From assembly GCA_910580005.1 (NCBI GenBank), contig CAJTXH010000127.1:1-7525 (forward strand): DNA of 7,525 bases, in the 5' to 3' direction. The notes beneath the pieces are model-generated. The model was not told the origin of the DNA. It saw only the letters and a list, made by a program, of their open reading frames with translations, and searched no databases. Source of the stretch: an uncultured Lachnospiraceae bacterium (GTDB taxonomy: Bacteria; Bacillota; Clostridia; Lachnospirales; Lachnospiraceae). A program made the position numbers and the translations under genes. Below, piece by piece: positions 1-5,287 of this stretch (the first letter of the stretch is position 1; each line of letters opens with the position of its first letter).

Positions 1-822
1 GTATAATTCCATAAGGGTAAATTCAGTGTTATGTATTGTATCAAGCCCCTCATTCCTGAATACACGCCCAATCTCATATACTTTTTCAAGCCCTCCTACT
101 ATAAGGCGTTTTAAATAAAGTTCGAGTGAGATGCGCAGATGCAGGTCTTCATCAAGAGCATTGAAATGTGTATTAAAAGGCCTTGCTGCTGCTCCGCCGG
201 CATTTGATACCAGCATAGGTGTTTCTACTTCCATAAAACCGTCTTCATCAAGATAACGGCGTATGCTGCTAATTATTTTTGAACGCTTTATAAACGTTTC
301 CTTTACATCTGTGTTCATTATAAGGTCAACATACCTCTGGCGGTATCTTATATCAGTATCTGTAAGGCCATGGTGCTTTTCTGGAAGCACCTGCAGGCTT
401 TTAGAAAGAAGAATGACTTCTTTAGCATGTACTGAAATTTCGCCTGTTTTTGTCTTAAATACAAAACCTTTTATTCCAAGAATATCACCAATATCATATT
501 TCTTAAAGTCTTTATAGCTTTCTTCACCAATATCATCCCTTGCTACATACGACTGGATATTTCCTTTAAGGTCTTGTATATTGCAGAAAGATGCCTTGCC
601 CATTACACGCTTGAACATCATGCGGCCCGCAATTGTTACCTCATTGCATTCAAGGCTGTCAAACTGGTCTTTTATATCCTGTGAATGTATAGAAACATTA
701 TATTTTGTAATTTCAAAAGGATTTTTACCATCATTCTGTAAATTTTCAAGTTTTTCCATTCTTACCTTAAGAAGAGTGCTGAGTTCCTCCTGTGTCTGTG
801 GTTTATTCTGCTGTCCTGCCAA
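1..822 (-). CDS. lysS: Lysyl-tRNA synthetase, class II (N-terminal 274 codons; 3' end outside window)
   Basis: Charges tRNA-Lys with lysine in the cytoplasm. The reading frame is open from a TTG at 822 to the left edge without interruption. About residues 60-140 form the OB-fold anticodon-binding domain (VTIAGRMMFKRVMGKASF). The class II catalytic core follows, with motif 1 around residues 195-216 (GFMEVETPML then GGAAARPF) and motif 2 around 255-269 (FRNEGLDTIHNTEFT); the Arg and Glu of motif 2 bind ATP and lysine. The family is usually about 500 residues, so motif 3 and the C-terminus lie outside. The TTG start was chosen over the ATG at 759 because family-like sequence (EELSTLLKVRMEKLENLQ) lies upstream of that ATG and a ribosome site precedes the TTG. 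The gene follows greA by 34 nt, so co-transcription is likely. The usual HNPEFT reads HNTEFT here, a conservative-looking change. Confidence 0.96.
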   Translation of the reverse strand, partial: MAGQQNKPQTQEELSTLLKVRMEKLENLQNDGKNPFEITKYNVSIHSQDIKDQFDSLECNEVTIAGRMMFKRVMGKASFCNIQDLKGNIQSYVARDDIGEESYKDFKKYDIGDILGIKGFVFKTKTGEISVHAKEVILLSKSLQVLPEKHHGLTDTDIRYRQRYVDLIMNTDVKETFIKRSKIISSIRRYLDEDGFMEVETPMLVSNAGGAAARPFNTHFNALDEDLHLRISLELYLKRLIVGGLEKVYEIGRVFRNEGLDTIHNTEFTLMELY

Positions 823-828
823 TATTAA

Positions 829-837
829 CGCCCCTTT
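829..837 (-). promoter_or_regulatory. Ribosome binding site of lysS, supporting a TTG start
   Basis: The minus strand reads AAAGGGGCG here, with the AGGGG core 8 nt before TTG at 822-820. No ATG or GTG with a comparable site fits the conserved N-terminus, so this site decides the start. Confidence 0.7.
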
Positions 838-856
838 CTATGATTGCTTTGTATTT

Positions 857-1351
857 TTATTCTGATAATGGTGTCCTCTTTATACTAAGTATCTCGTATT
901 TAACCATTTCGCCTGAAGGTGTTTCTACTTCAACCTGTTCACCTTCTTTTGAACCTATAAGTGCTACACCTACAGGTGATTCATTAGAAATCTTGCCATT
1001 CAGGCAGTCTGCTTCTGTAGAACCTACAATTTTATATTCCATTACCTCGTCAAATTCAATATCTTTTAAAAGAACTGTGCATCCAATGCTTATAGCATCT
1101 AAATCAACATCTTCTTCATCTACTACTTCGGCATTTTTAAGGATTTTATCAATTTCTTCAATACGAAGCTCAATATCACGCTGTTCATCTTTTGCAGCAT
1201 CATACTCTGCGTTTTCTGATAAATCTCCCTGTTCCCTCGCTTCTTTTATTTTTATAGCAACCTGTTTACGTCTATTTAGTTTTAAATCCTGTAATTCTTC
1301 TTCTAAAGCTTTCAGGCCTTCATATGTTAAAATATTCTTTTTCTCTGCCAT
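857..1351 (-). CDS. greA: Transcription elongation factor GreA
   Basis: Binds the secondary channel of RNA polymerase and stimulates cleavage of backtracked transcripts, rescuing stalled complexes. The 164-residue product is close to the usual ~158. Residues 8-75 form the antiparallel coiled-coil finger. Its tip carries GDLSENAEY (42-50), with the acidic pair Asp43 and Glu46 equivalent to the catalytic Asp41/Glu44 of E. coli GreA. Residues ~85-160 form the FKBP-like globular domain (ending ETPSGEMVKYEILSI). The ATG at 1351 is preceded by GGAGG (1360-1364) with 8 nt spacing. It is the first gene of a probable greA-lysS transcript driven by the promoter at 1423-1451. The DLSENAEY tip separates it from Gfh-type paralogues. 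Confidence 0.97.
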   Translation of the reverse strand: MAEKKNILTYEGLKALEEELQDLKLNRRKQVAIKIKEAREQGDLSENAEYDAAKDEQRDIELRIEEIDKILKNAEVVDEEDVDLDAISIGCTVLLKDIEFDEVMEYKIVGSTEADCLNGKISNESPVGVALIGSKEGEQVEVETPSGEMVKYEILSIKRTPLSE

Positions 1352-1422
1352 TTACTCTTCCTCCAATTTCTCATAATACTTTTAAAATACCATATTTTAC
1401 ATTAAACAAATAGCGAATACTA

Positions 1423-1451
1423 ATTATAACTTATATTATTGTGCTAGTCAA
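1423..1451 (-). promoter_or_regulatory. Sigma-A type promoter for greA-lysS
   Basis: On the minus strand TTGACT (1451-1446) and a perfect TATAAT (1428-1423) are separated by exactly 17 nt. Transcription would start near 1416, giving a leader of about 65 nt before greA. This is one of the best consensus matches in the window. Confidence 0.8.
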
Positions 1452-1476
1452 CTTTCACTGTTAAGGCGCCACGTCC

Positions 1477-1563
1477 GTTTGTTACTATTCAGCCTTACGG
1501 CTTAATAGTAACAAACCAGTGTTTTCAGCACTGGTTATGTACACATTTTGCATAAAAAATGTG
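1477..1563. repeat. Cluster of three adjacent hairpins, possibly a dispersed intergenic repeat
   Basis: Three inverted repeats lie almost end to end. The first (1477-1516) pairs GTTTGTTACTATT with AATAGTAACAAAC, a perfect 13-bp arm, and continues through one C/T mismatch into AGCC-ttac-GGCT. The second (1514-1536) pairs AACCAGTG with CACTGGTT, 8 bp. The third (1542-1563) pairs CACATTTT with AAAATGTG, 8 bp, and can alternatively pair TTTTGCA with TGCAAAA (1546-1568). No gene ends here; the cluster lies just upstream of the greA promoter. The first palindrome resembles intergenic palindromes I recall from Lachnospiraceae, but I cannot check this. It could be a miniature mobile element or a structured RNA. 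Confidence 0.5.
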
Positions 1564-1589
1564 CAAAAGTTAGTGGAGAATTTAAGTAA

Positions 1590-1799
1590 TATGCAATTGC
1601 CATCAGTGACTTTGAAAAGCTTTCTATTGATGATTGGGCTGGAAAACCAACATATGTTCAAAGTGCAGCAGTAGTAGTACATGATTTAGGCGTTATGTAT
1701 CCAAATGCTGGAAGACGGATAATGAATTACATTGAGAGGGAAAGCCCCCAAAAATACGGGCTTTCCCGACATATAAGAATTTCTAAAGAGATAATCTAA
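1590..1799 (+). pseudogene. Protein-like open fragment without a start codon, family not recognised
   Basis: A 69-codon stretch runs open from just after a TAA (1587-1589) to a TAA at 1797-1799. Its product reads like a real protein C-terminus, with segments such as DWAGKPTYVQSAAVVVHDLG and YPNAGRRIMNYIE, but it has no ATG, GTG or TTG with a ribosome site at its beginning. A second frame with ATG at 1537 (NVQKLVENLSNMQ...) overlaps its start and stops at 1671, so a former gene broken by a frameshift near 1590 is possible. I do not recognise the family. The fragment lies between the hairpin cluster and the 3' end of the CoA-transferase gene, and a hairpin at 1738-1767 falls inside it. It is best read as a gene remnant, possibly of accessory origin; chance openness is not excluded. 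Confidence 0.35.
1738..1767 (-). terminator. Candidate terminator of the CoA-transferase gene
   Basis: A perfect 10-bp stem pairs GGGAAAGCCC with GGGCTTTCCC around a 10-nt loop, starting about 60 nt past the CoA-transferase stop. On the minus strand only TCTCAAT follows rather than a T-tract, so it would be an atypical intrinsic terminator or a 3'-end stabilising hairpin. It lacks a T-tract on the plus strand too. Confidence 0.4.
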
Positions 1800-1826
1800 A
1801 TTCACCAATAATTTTATATGGATAAA

Positions 1827-3170
1827 TTATCTTTTATTGCTGTTTTTCCATATTTTAAGTTTTTCTGCTTCTGTAATAAGGCTGTCCCTGAAATCAGGAT
1901 GCGCAACTGATATAATTGCTTCTGCTTTCTGCCATGATGAAAGCCCTTTTAAGTTTACTATGCCATATTCTGTTACGAAATAGTGTACATTAGCACGTGT
2001 ATCTGTAACAATAGAACCATTGTTTAATGTTGGCTTAATGCGGGACTGTACTATGCCATCTTTTGTTGTGAATGTTGAAGACATGCAGATAAAGCTTTTA
2101 CCACCATTAGAAAGGTAAGCGCCAAGAACAAAGTCAAGCTGCCCGCCAGCACCGCTTATCTGTTTTGTGCCTGCTGATTCTGCATTTACCTGCCCATAAA
2201 GGTCTATATCTACAGCATTGTTTATGGACATAAAGTTGTCATGTGCGGAAATAGAACGTATATCATTGGTATAACTTACAGGTGCGCTCATGCACTCTGG
2301 GTTGTCATTAACATAATCATACAGTTTCTTTGTACCAGCACCAAAGGCATATACCTGGCGTCCTTTATCGATGCCTTTTCTTGTGCCTGTAATTTTGCCA
2401 GCTTTTGCAATATCAACAAATGCATCAACATACATTTCTGTGTGTACACCAAGGTCTTTTAAGTCAGACTTTGCAATAAGTGAGCCAACTGCATTTGGCA
2501 TACCGCCAATGCCAAGCTGGAGACATGCCCCGTCAGGGATTTCATTAACAATATATTTTGCAACAGCTTCATCAACAGGTGTTGCAGCACCACCACCGCC
2601 AAGCTCATCTATTGCAGGATTGCCACCTTCAACTATCATGGTAACATCATTAATATGTACGCCCTCACCAAAGCCGCCAAGGCATCTTGGCATATTCTGG
2701 TTTACTTCTACAATTATAATGTCAGCCATTTTACAGCATGCTTCCATATGTGAAGCGTTAGGCCCGAAATTAAAGAAGCCGTGGTTGTCCATAGGTGCAA
2801 CCTGGAACATTGCTACACGTGGAGGGGTGCTTGATTCATAGTAATATCTTGGAAGTTCACTGTAACGTATAGGGCTGTAGAAAGAAAATCCCTGTGCAAT
2901 AGCCTTTCTTTCAATGCCGCCCATATGCCATGAATTCCATGTAAAGTGTTCTGCCGGGCTGTCAATTTTATAGATTTCTGGCACATGGCACAAAATACCG
3001 CCCCTTATGTTTACATCTGTAAGCTCTGGAAGACGTTTTGCAAATGCAGCGTCAAGTGCTACAGGGGTACTTACGCACCATCCATAATCTACCCAGTCAC
3101 CAGAGTTTATTACCTTTACAGCCTCATCTGCTGACACAAGCTTTTGTGAATACATTTCTTTAAAATCCAT
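1827..3170 (-). CDS. but: Butyryl-CoA:acetate CoA-transferase
   Basis: Transfers CoA from butyryl-CoA to acetate, releasing butyrate and acetyl-CoA, the last step of butyrate formation in many gut Firmicutes. The 447-residue product belongs to family I CoA-transferases of the 4-hydroxybutyrate/butyryl type. Visible signatures are AEHFTWNSWHM (73-83) and AFVDIAKAG (250-258), the two segments targeted by the well-known But degenerate primers; the predicted catalytic Glu245 in GVHTEMYVD; and the glycine-rich GAGGQLDFVLGAYLS (340-354), where the second CoA-transferase half binds CoA. The ATG at 3170 has AAGGAGG (3183-3177) 6 nt upstream. It is transcribed divergently from the thl operon, across a 775-nt gap. 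The close relative 4-hydroxybutyrate CoA-transferase cannot be fully excluded, but the WNSWHM segment and the butyrate neighbours favour But. Confidence 0.93.
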   Translation of the reverse strand: MDFKEMYSQKLVSADEAVKVINSGDWVDYGWCVSTPVALDAAFAKRLPELTDVNIRGGILCHVPEIYKIDSPAEHFTWNSWHMGGIERKAIAQGFSFYSPIRYSELPRYYYESSTPPRVAMFQVAPMDNHGFFNFGPNASHMEACCKMADIIIVEVNQNMPRCLGGFGEGVHINDVTMIVEGGNPAIDELGGGGAATPVDEAVAKYIVNEIPDGACLQLGIGGMPNAVGSLIAKSDLKDLGVHTEMYVDAFVDIAKAGKITGTRKGIDKGRQVYAFGAGTKKLYDYVNDNPECMSAPVSYTNDIRSISAHDNFMSINNAVDIDLYGQVNAESAGTKQISGAGGQLDFVLGAYLSNGGKSFICMSSTFTTKDGIVQSRIKPTLNNGSIVTDTRANVHYFVTEYGIVNLKGLSSWQKAEAIISVAHPDFRDSLITEAEKLKIWKNSNKR

Positions 3171-3185
3171 AATTAACCTCCTTAA

Positions 3186-3205
3186 TGCACCATAGTAATG
3201 TGGTG
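3186..3205 (-). promoter_or_regulatory. Small hairpin in the CoA-transferase leader
   Basis: Directly upstream of the ribosome site, CACCA (3188-3192) pairs with TGGTG (3201-3205) around 8 nt. The 9-mer TGCACCATA (3186-3194) recurs as both arms of the inverted repeat in the thl-crt spacer (5187-5195 and 5226-5234). I see no convincing promoter for the CoA-transferase; a weak ATGACA/TACTAT pair with 19 nt spacing lies here on the minus strand. Confidence 0.35.
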
Positions 3206-3238
3206 TTTATTTTGTCTGTCATTTATTTATTTTAATTT

Positions 3239-3396
3239 ACTCCCGGTAATTTTACGGAGTATGGCTGCATCTTAATTAGATGCGCGGCCTGGTCTCATGG
3301 AAGTGGGGGATACCGGTTTCTCTCCGCCCGCCACTGCTGTTAAATTTGTTTCCAGCAATTCATCCTTCCACCTTTAAAGGTGGGGGACTTCTTGCT
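3239..3396 (+). ncRNA. Orphan structured element resembling an IS200/IS605 right end with omega-RNA
   Basis: Five stem-loops tile this stretch on the plus strand: ACTCC/GGAGT with inner GTAA/TTAC (3239-3260), GCATCT/AGATGC (3267-3283), AGTGG-GGG/CCC-g-CCACT (3302-3335), TGCTG/CAGCA (3335-3357) and the perfect palindrome CCACC-TTTAAA-GGTGG (3368-3383), followed by GGGACTTCTTGCT. A short CCACC..GGTGG hairpin followed by G-rich sequence and CTTCTTGC is, as I recall, typical of the right ends of IS200/IS605-family elements, where the omega-RNA (reRNA) guiding TnpB is encoded. No tnpA or tnpB coding sequence is present in this gap, so it would be a solo end, a non-autonomous derivative or an independent RNA. 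Base composition is richer in G+C than the flanks. Assignment rests on structure and memory of the family, not on a search. Confidence 0.5.
3368..3396 (+). mobile_element. Putative terminal hairpin of an IS200/IS605-type element
   Basis: The 16-nt perfect palindrome CCACCTTTAAAGGTGG is followed by GGGACTTCTTGCT, after which the DNA becomes AT-rich. In this family such a subterminal hairpin is recognised by the HUH transposase TnpA and marks the right end. The matching left-end hairpin was not identified, so the element's extent is unknown. Confidence 0.45.
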
Positions 3397-3413
3397 ATAT
3401 AAGGTTAAAATAA

Positions 3414-3662
3414 AGGTTGTCCCAGAAAAGTTATTGTTATTCCTGGTATAATTCATTATATATAAAATACCATGATTTAGATGTATGCGTCAATCTTAAA
3501 TTAAAGAAAGAGGGCATAGAATATATTGAACAGCAAAGTATGTACATTCCAGAACAAAATATAATTTCATTGTTAAAAGAATATAAATAGCTTATGGACA
3601 ATGGCATTATTTCACAGGAAGAATTTGATACAAAGAAAAGAAAATTCCTTAAAAATAATTAA
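3414..3662 (+). pseudogene. Decayed SHOCT-domain protein gene with in-frame TAG
   Basis: From 3414 the frame reads without a start to LKLKKEGIEYIEQQSMYIPEQ...SLLKEYK, meets TAG at 3588-3590, and continues in the same frame as LMDNGIISQEEFDTKKRKFLKNN to TAA at 3660. The part around the TAG matches the SHOCT short C-terminal domain (typically LKKYKELLDxGIITQEEFDxKKxxLL), with TAG standing where the family usually has Glu or a similar residue. No promoter, ribosome site or plausible start codon precedes it, and the N-terminal portion is not recognisable. Read as a pseudogene remnant; an ATG at 3594 could only give a 22-residue peptide. SHOCT domains occur at the ends of diverse small proteins, so the original function cannot be told. 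Confidence 0.6.
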
Positions 3663-3673
3663 TAAAGGAATTT
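3642..3673 (+). terminator. AT-rich inverted repeat at the end of the SHOCT remnant
   Basis: AAATTCCTT (3642-3650) and AAGGAATTT (3665-3673) form a perfect 9-bp arm around a 14-nt loop spanning the remnant's stop codon. It may be the old terminator of that gene, although no T-tract follows on the plus strand. Confidence 0.3.
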
Positions 3674-3710
3674 CTAAAAGTATCCAGTTTTGTGTATATT
3701 TAATAAATTT

Positions 3711-3754
3711 TGTGAAAAAACCTCAAATCATGTATAGAATATGTGAAAAAACCT
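3711..3754 (+). promoter_or_regulatory. Two 13-bp direct repeats upstream of the thl promoter
   Basis: TGTGAAAAAACCT occurs at 3711-3723 and again, identically, at 3742-3754, 31 bp apart start to start, close to three turns of B-DNA. The second copy abuts and by one base overlaps the predicted -35 box. This geometry suits a transcription factor binding on one face of the helix. The TTGTGAA core recalls half of a Rex site, but no facing half-site is present, so the factor is unknown. Confidence 0.5.
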
Positions 3755-3782
3755 TGCCATTTTTGCAGATTTGATATATGAT
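3754..3782 (+). promoter_or_regulatory. Predicted promoter of the thl-crt-hbd-bcd operon
   Basis: TTGCCA (3754-3759) and TATGAT (3777-3782) are separated by 17 nt, a good sigma-A type match, placing the start of transcription near 3789 and giving a ~155-nt leader. A perfect TATAAT at 3806-3811 is an alternative -10, but its -35 region is poor. Confidence 0.6.
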
Positions 3783-3783
3783 A

Positions 3784-3802
3784 TTTAGGAAGATTGCCTA
3801 AA
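3784..3802 (+). promoter_or_regulatory. Dyad at the predicted transcription start of thl
   Basis: TTTAGG (3784-3789) and CCTAAA (3797-3802) are perfect inverted repeats around 7 nt, immediately downstream of the -10 box. The position is that of a repressor operator covering the start site. The dyad is short, so chance is possible. Confidence 0.35.
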
Positions 3803-3814
3803 GTATATAATAAC

Positions 3815-3857
3815 GTTACAGCCTGTCTGCCAGAAACAGCCAGGCAGGGGCAGTAAC
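3815..3857 (+). promoter_or_regulatory. First hairpin of the thl leader
   Basis: GTTAC, GCC and CTGCC on the left pair with GGCAG, GGC and GTAAC on the right (13 bp, one A/A mismatch and a small internal loop) around an 11-nt loop. The segment 3827-3844 recurs with two changes in the crt-hbd spacer at 6165-6182. Confidence 0.5.
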
Positions 3858-3861
3858 ACCA

Positions 3862-3903
3862 TAATCTGTACCAGAAGCATATAAAAGTACAGGTTACAGA
3901 TTA
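3862..3903 (+). promoter_or_regulatory. Second thl leader hairpin with two mutually exclusive pairings
   Basis: TAATCTGT-ACC (3862-3872) can pair with GGT-t-ACAGATTA (3892-3903), 11 bp with one bulge. Alternatively CTGTAC (3866-3871) pairs with GTACAG (3887-3892), 6 bp perfect. The two use overlapping bases. The structure ends 24 nt before the thl ribosome site. Confidence 0.4.
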
Positions 3904-3927
3904 CTTATGCTGTCGGAATTCAATTAT

Positions 3928-3934
3928 AAGGAGG
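3928..3934 (+). promoter_or_regulatory. Ribosome binding site of thl, fixing the start at 3946
   Basis: AAGGAGG lies 11 nt before the ATG at 3946. An in-frame ATG at 3907 would add 13 residues (MLSEFNYKEELSI), but it has no ribosome site and would translate through this one; thiolases begin at the KKVVIAGACRT segment. Confidence 0.8.
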
Positions 3935-3945
3935 AATTAAGTATT

Positions 3946-5139
3946 ATGGCAAAAAAAGTAGTTATAGCAGGCGCATGCCGTACTGCAATTGGTAAAATGG
4001 GTGGAGGATTAAGTAAAACTCCGGCTCCTGTCCTGGGCTCTATAGTTATTGAGGAAGCTCTTAAGAGGGCTGGCGTACCAAAGGACAAGGTTGACCATGT
4101 ATACATGGGTTGTGTTATACAGGCAGGCCTTGGACAGAACGTTGCACGCCAGTCTTCTATTAAAGCAGGACTGCCAATTGAAACCCCAGCAGTTACAGTA
4201 AACGTTGTTTGTGGTTCAGGACTTAATTGTGTAAACATGGCTGCACAGATGATACAGGCAGGAGATGCTGATATCGTTGTAGCAGGTGGTATGGAAAATA
4301 TGTCCATGGCTCCATATGCAATGATGCAGGGCCGCTATGGTTACCGTATGAACAATGGCAAATTAGTGGATACAATGGTTAATGATGCATTATGGGATGC
4401 ATTTAACCAGTACCATATGATGATTACAGCAGAAAATGTTGCAGAGAAGTGGGGACTTACACGTGAGGAACTTGATGAATTTGCTGCAAACAGCCAGCAG
4501 AAATGTGAAGCTGCTATTAATGCAGGCAAGTTTGATGATGAAATTGTTCCTGTACAGACAGGTGTTGACAGAAAGACAAAAGAACCTGTTATGTTTGTTA
4601 AGGATGAAGGTCCACGTCCTGGAACTACTGCTGAAAGCTTAAGCAATTTAAAATGCTGCTCTGGCAAAGAAGGCGGTGTTGTTACAGCAGGTAATGCATC
4701 AGGCATTAATGACGGCGCTGCTGCAGTTGTTGTTATGAGCGAAGAGAAAGCAAAAGAACTTGGTGTTACACCAATGGCTACATTTGTAGCAGGTGCACTT
4801 GGCGGCGTTGACCCTTCAATCATGGGTGTGGGTCCTGTTGCTTCTACAAGGAAGGTACTTGAAAAGACAGGCCTTACAATTAATGATTTTGACCTTATTG
4901 AAGCAAACGAAGCTTTTGCTGCACAGTCTGTTGCAGTTGGCAAAGACCTTGGATTTGACCTTAGCAAGTTAAATGTAAATGGTGGTGCTATTGCACTTGG
5001 ACATCCTGTAGGCGCTTCAGGCTGCCGTATCCTTGTTACACTTCTCCATGAGATGCAGAAAACAGGGGCAAACAGGGGTCTTGCAACACTTTGTATCGGT
5101 GGCGGTATGGGCTGCTCAACAGTTGTTGAGAAATACTAA
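3946..5139 (+). CDS. thl: Acetyl-CoA C-acetyltransferase (thiolase)
   Basis: Condenses two acetyl-CoA to acetoacetyl-CoA with release of CoA, the entry step of the butyrate pathway, in the cytoplasm. The 397-residue product has the usual length of biosynthetic thiolases. Visible active-site elements are Cys89 in NVVCGSG (acyl-enzyme nucleophile), NEAFA (321-325), His353 in GGAIALGHPVGASG, and Cys383 in CIGGGMG, the base of the second half-reaction. The start is at 3946 rather than 3907 because of the ribosome site at 3928-3934 and family alignment at KKVVIAGACRTAIGK. It is the first gene of the operon, behind a ~155-nt structured leader, and is followed after 148 nt by crt. The product could also work in the thiolytic direction, but the neighbours point to synthesis. 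Confidence 0.97.
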   Translation: MAKKVVIAGACRTAIGKMGGGLSKTPAPVLGSIVIEEALKRAGVPKDKVDHVYMGCVIQAGLGQNVARQSSIKAGLPIETPAVTVNVVCGSGLNCVNMAAQMIQAGDADIVVAGGMENMSMAPYAMMQGRYGYRMNNGKLVDTMVNDALWDAFNQYHMMITAENVAEKWGLTREELDEFAANSQQKCEAAINAGKFDDEIVPVQTGVDRKTKEPVMFVKDEGPRPGTTAESLSNLKCCSGKEGGVVTAGNASGINDGAAAVVVMSEEKAKELGVTPMATFVAGALGGVDPSIMGVGPVASTRKVLEKTGLTINDFDLIEANEAFAAQSVAVGKDLGFDLSKLNVNGGAIALGHPVGASGCRILVTLLHEMQKTGANRGLATLCIGGGMGCSTVVEKY

Positions 5140-5186
5140 TCCGTTACTGGCGCTATATTAAGTATAAAATTTAATAATAGTATTTA

Positions 5187-5234
5187 TGCACCATAGCAGA
5201 ATGCAGGAAAAGTAGCTGTATTCCATATGGTGCA
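5187..5234 (+). repeat. Inverted repeat in the thl-crt spacer
   Basis: TGCACCATA (5187-5195) and TATGGTGCA (5226-5234) are perfect 9-bp arms around 30 nt; inside, GAAT and ATTC can extend the stem. The same 9-mer occurs in the CoA-transferase leader (3186-3194). No T-tract follows, so it is not an obvious terminator. Confidence 0.5.
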
Positions 5235-5249
5235 GGCTTTAAAAGCCTG
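5233..5249 (+). repeat. Short palindrome before crt
   Basis: CAGGCTTT and AAAGCCTG are perfect inverted repeats with a single central A (effectively a 6-7 bp hairpin). It directly follows the larger repeat and shares its last two bases with it, ending 23 nt before the crt ribosome site. Confidence 0.4.
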
Positions 5250-5287
5250 GGTTATAAAATTATAAAGGTTATAAAGGAGTAATTATA

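Noticed and set aside
757..759. ATG start for lysS at 759
   Set aside because: It would cut off conserved N-terminal residues and has no good ribosome site; the TTG at 822 has one at 8 nt.
1485..1682. Minus-strand 65-codon frame across the hairpin cluster
   Set aside because: It is read largely from the inverted repeats, has a cysteine/tyrosine-rich random-looking product and no ribosome site.
1808..1830. AT-rich inverted repeat ATAATTT/AAATTAT over the CoA-transferase stop
   Set aside because: All A/T pairs and no T-tract; too weak to call a terminator.
2371..2841. Plus-strand open frame of 156 codons inside the CoA-transferase gene
   Set aside because: Shadow of the highly conserved minus-strand CoA-transferase; no ribosome site and no recognisable product. 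The same applies to the minus-strand frames under thl (4341-4967), crt (5269-6171) and hbd (6294-6809) and the plus-strand frame over greA (792-1376).
3284..3340. Possible cobalamin riboswitch, because CCCGCCACTG matches part of its core
   Set aside because: The GGTG..AATCC core and the later B12-box are missing in the right order, and no cobalamin-related gene follows; the flanking terminal hairpin fits a transposon end better.
3392..3420. Possible guide match between the sequence after the omega-RNA-like end and the crt ribosome region (both rich in ATAAGG/TTATAAAGG)
   Set aside because: The similarity is imperfect and made of AT plus ribosome-site-like bases, as expected by chance.
3711..3730. 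Rex operator at TTTGTGAAAAAACCTCAAA
   Set aside because: Only one half resembles the site; the facing TTCACAA or TTAACAA half is absent, so Rex is mentioned only as a comparison.
3907..3945. Longer thiolase start at the ATG 3907
   Set aside because: No ribosome site precedes it, the extension would run through the strong site at 3928-3934, and thiolases do not have these 13 residues.
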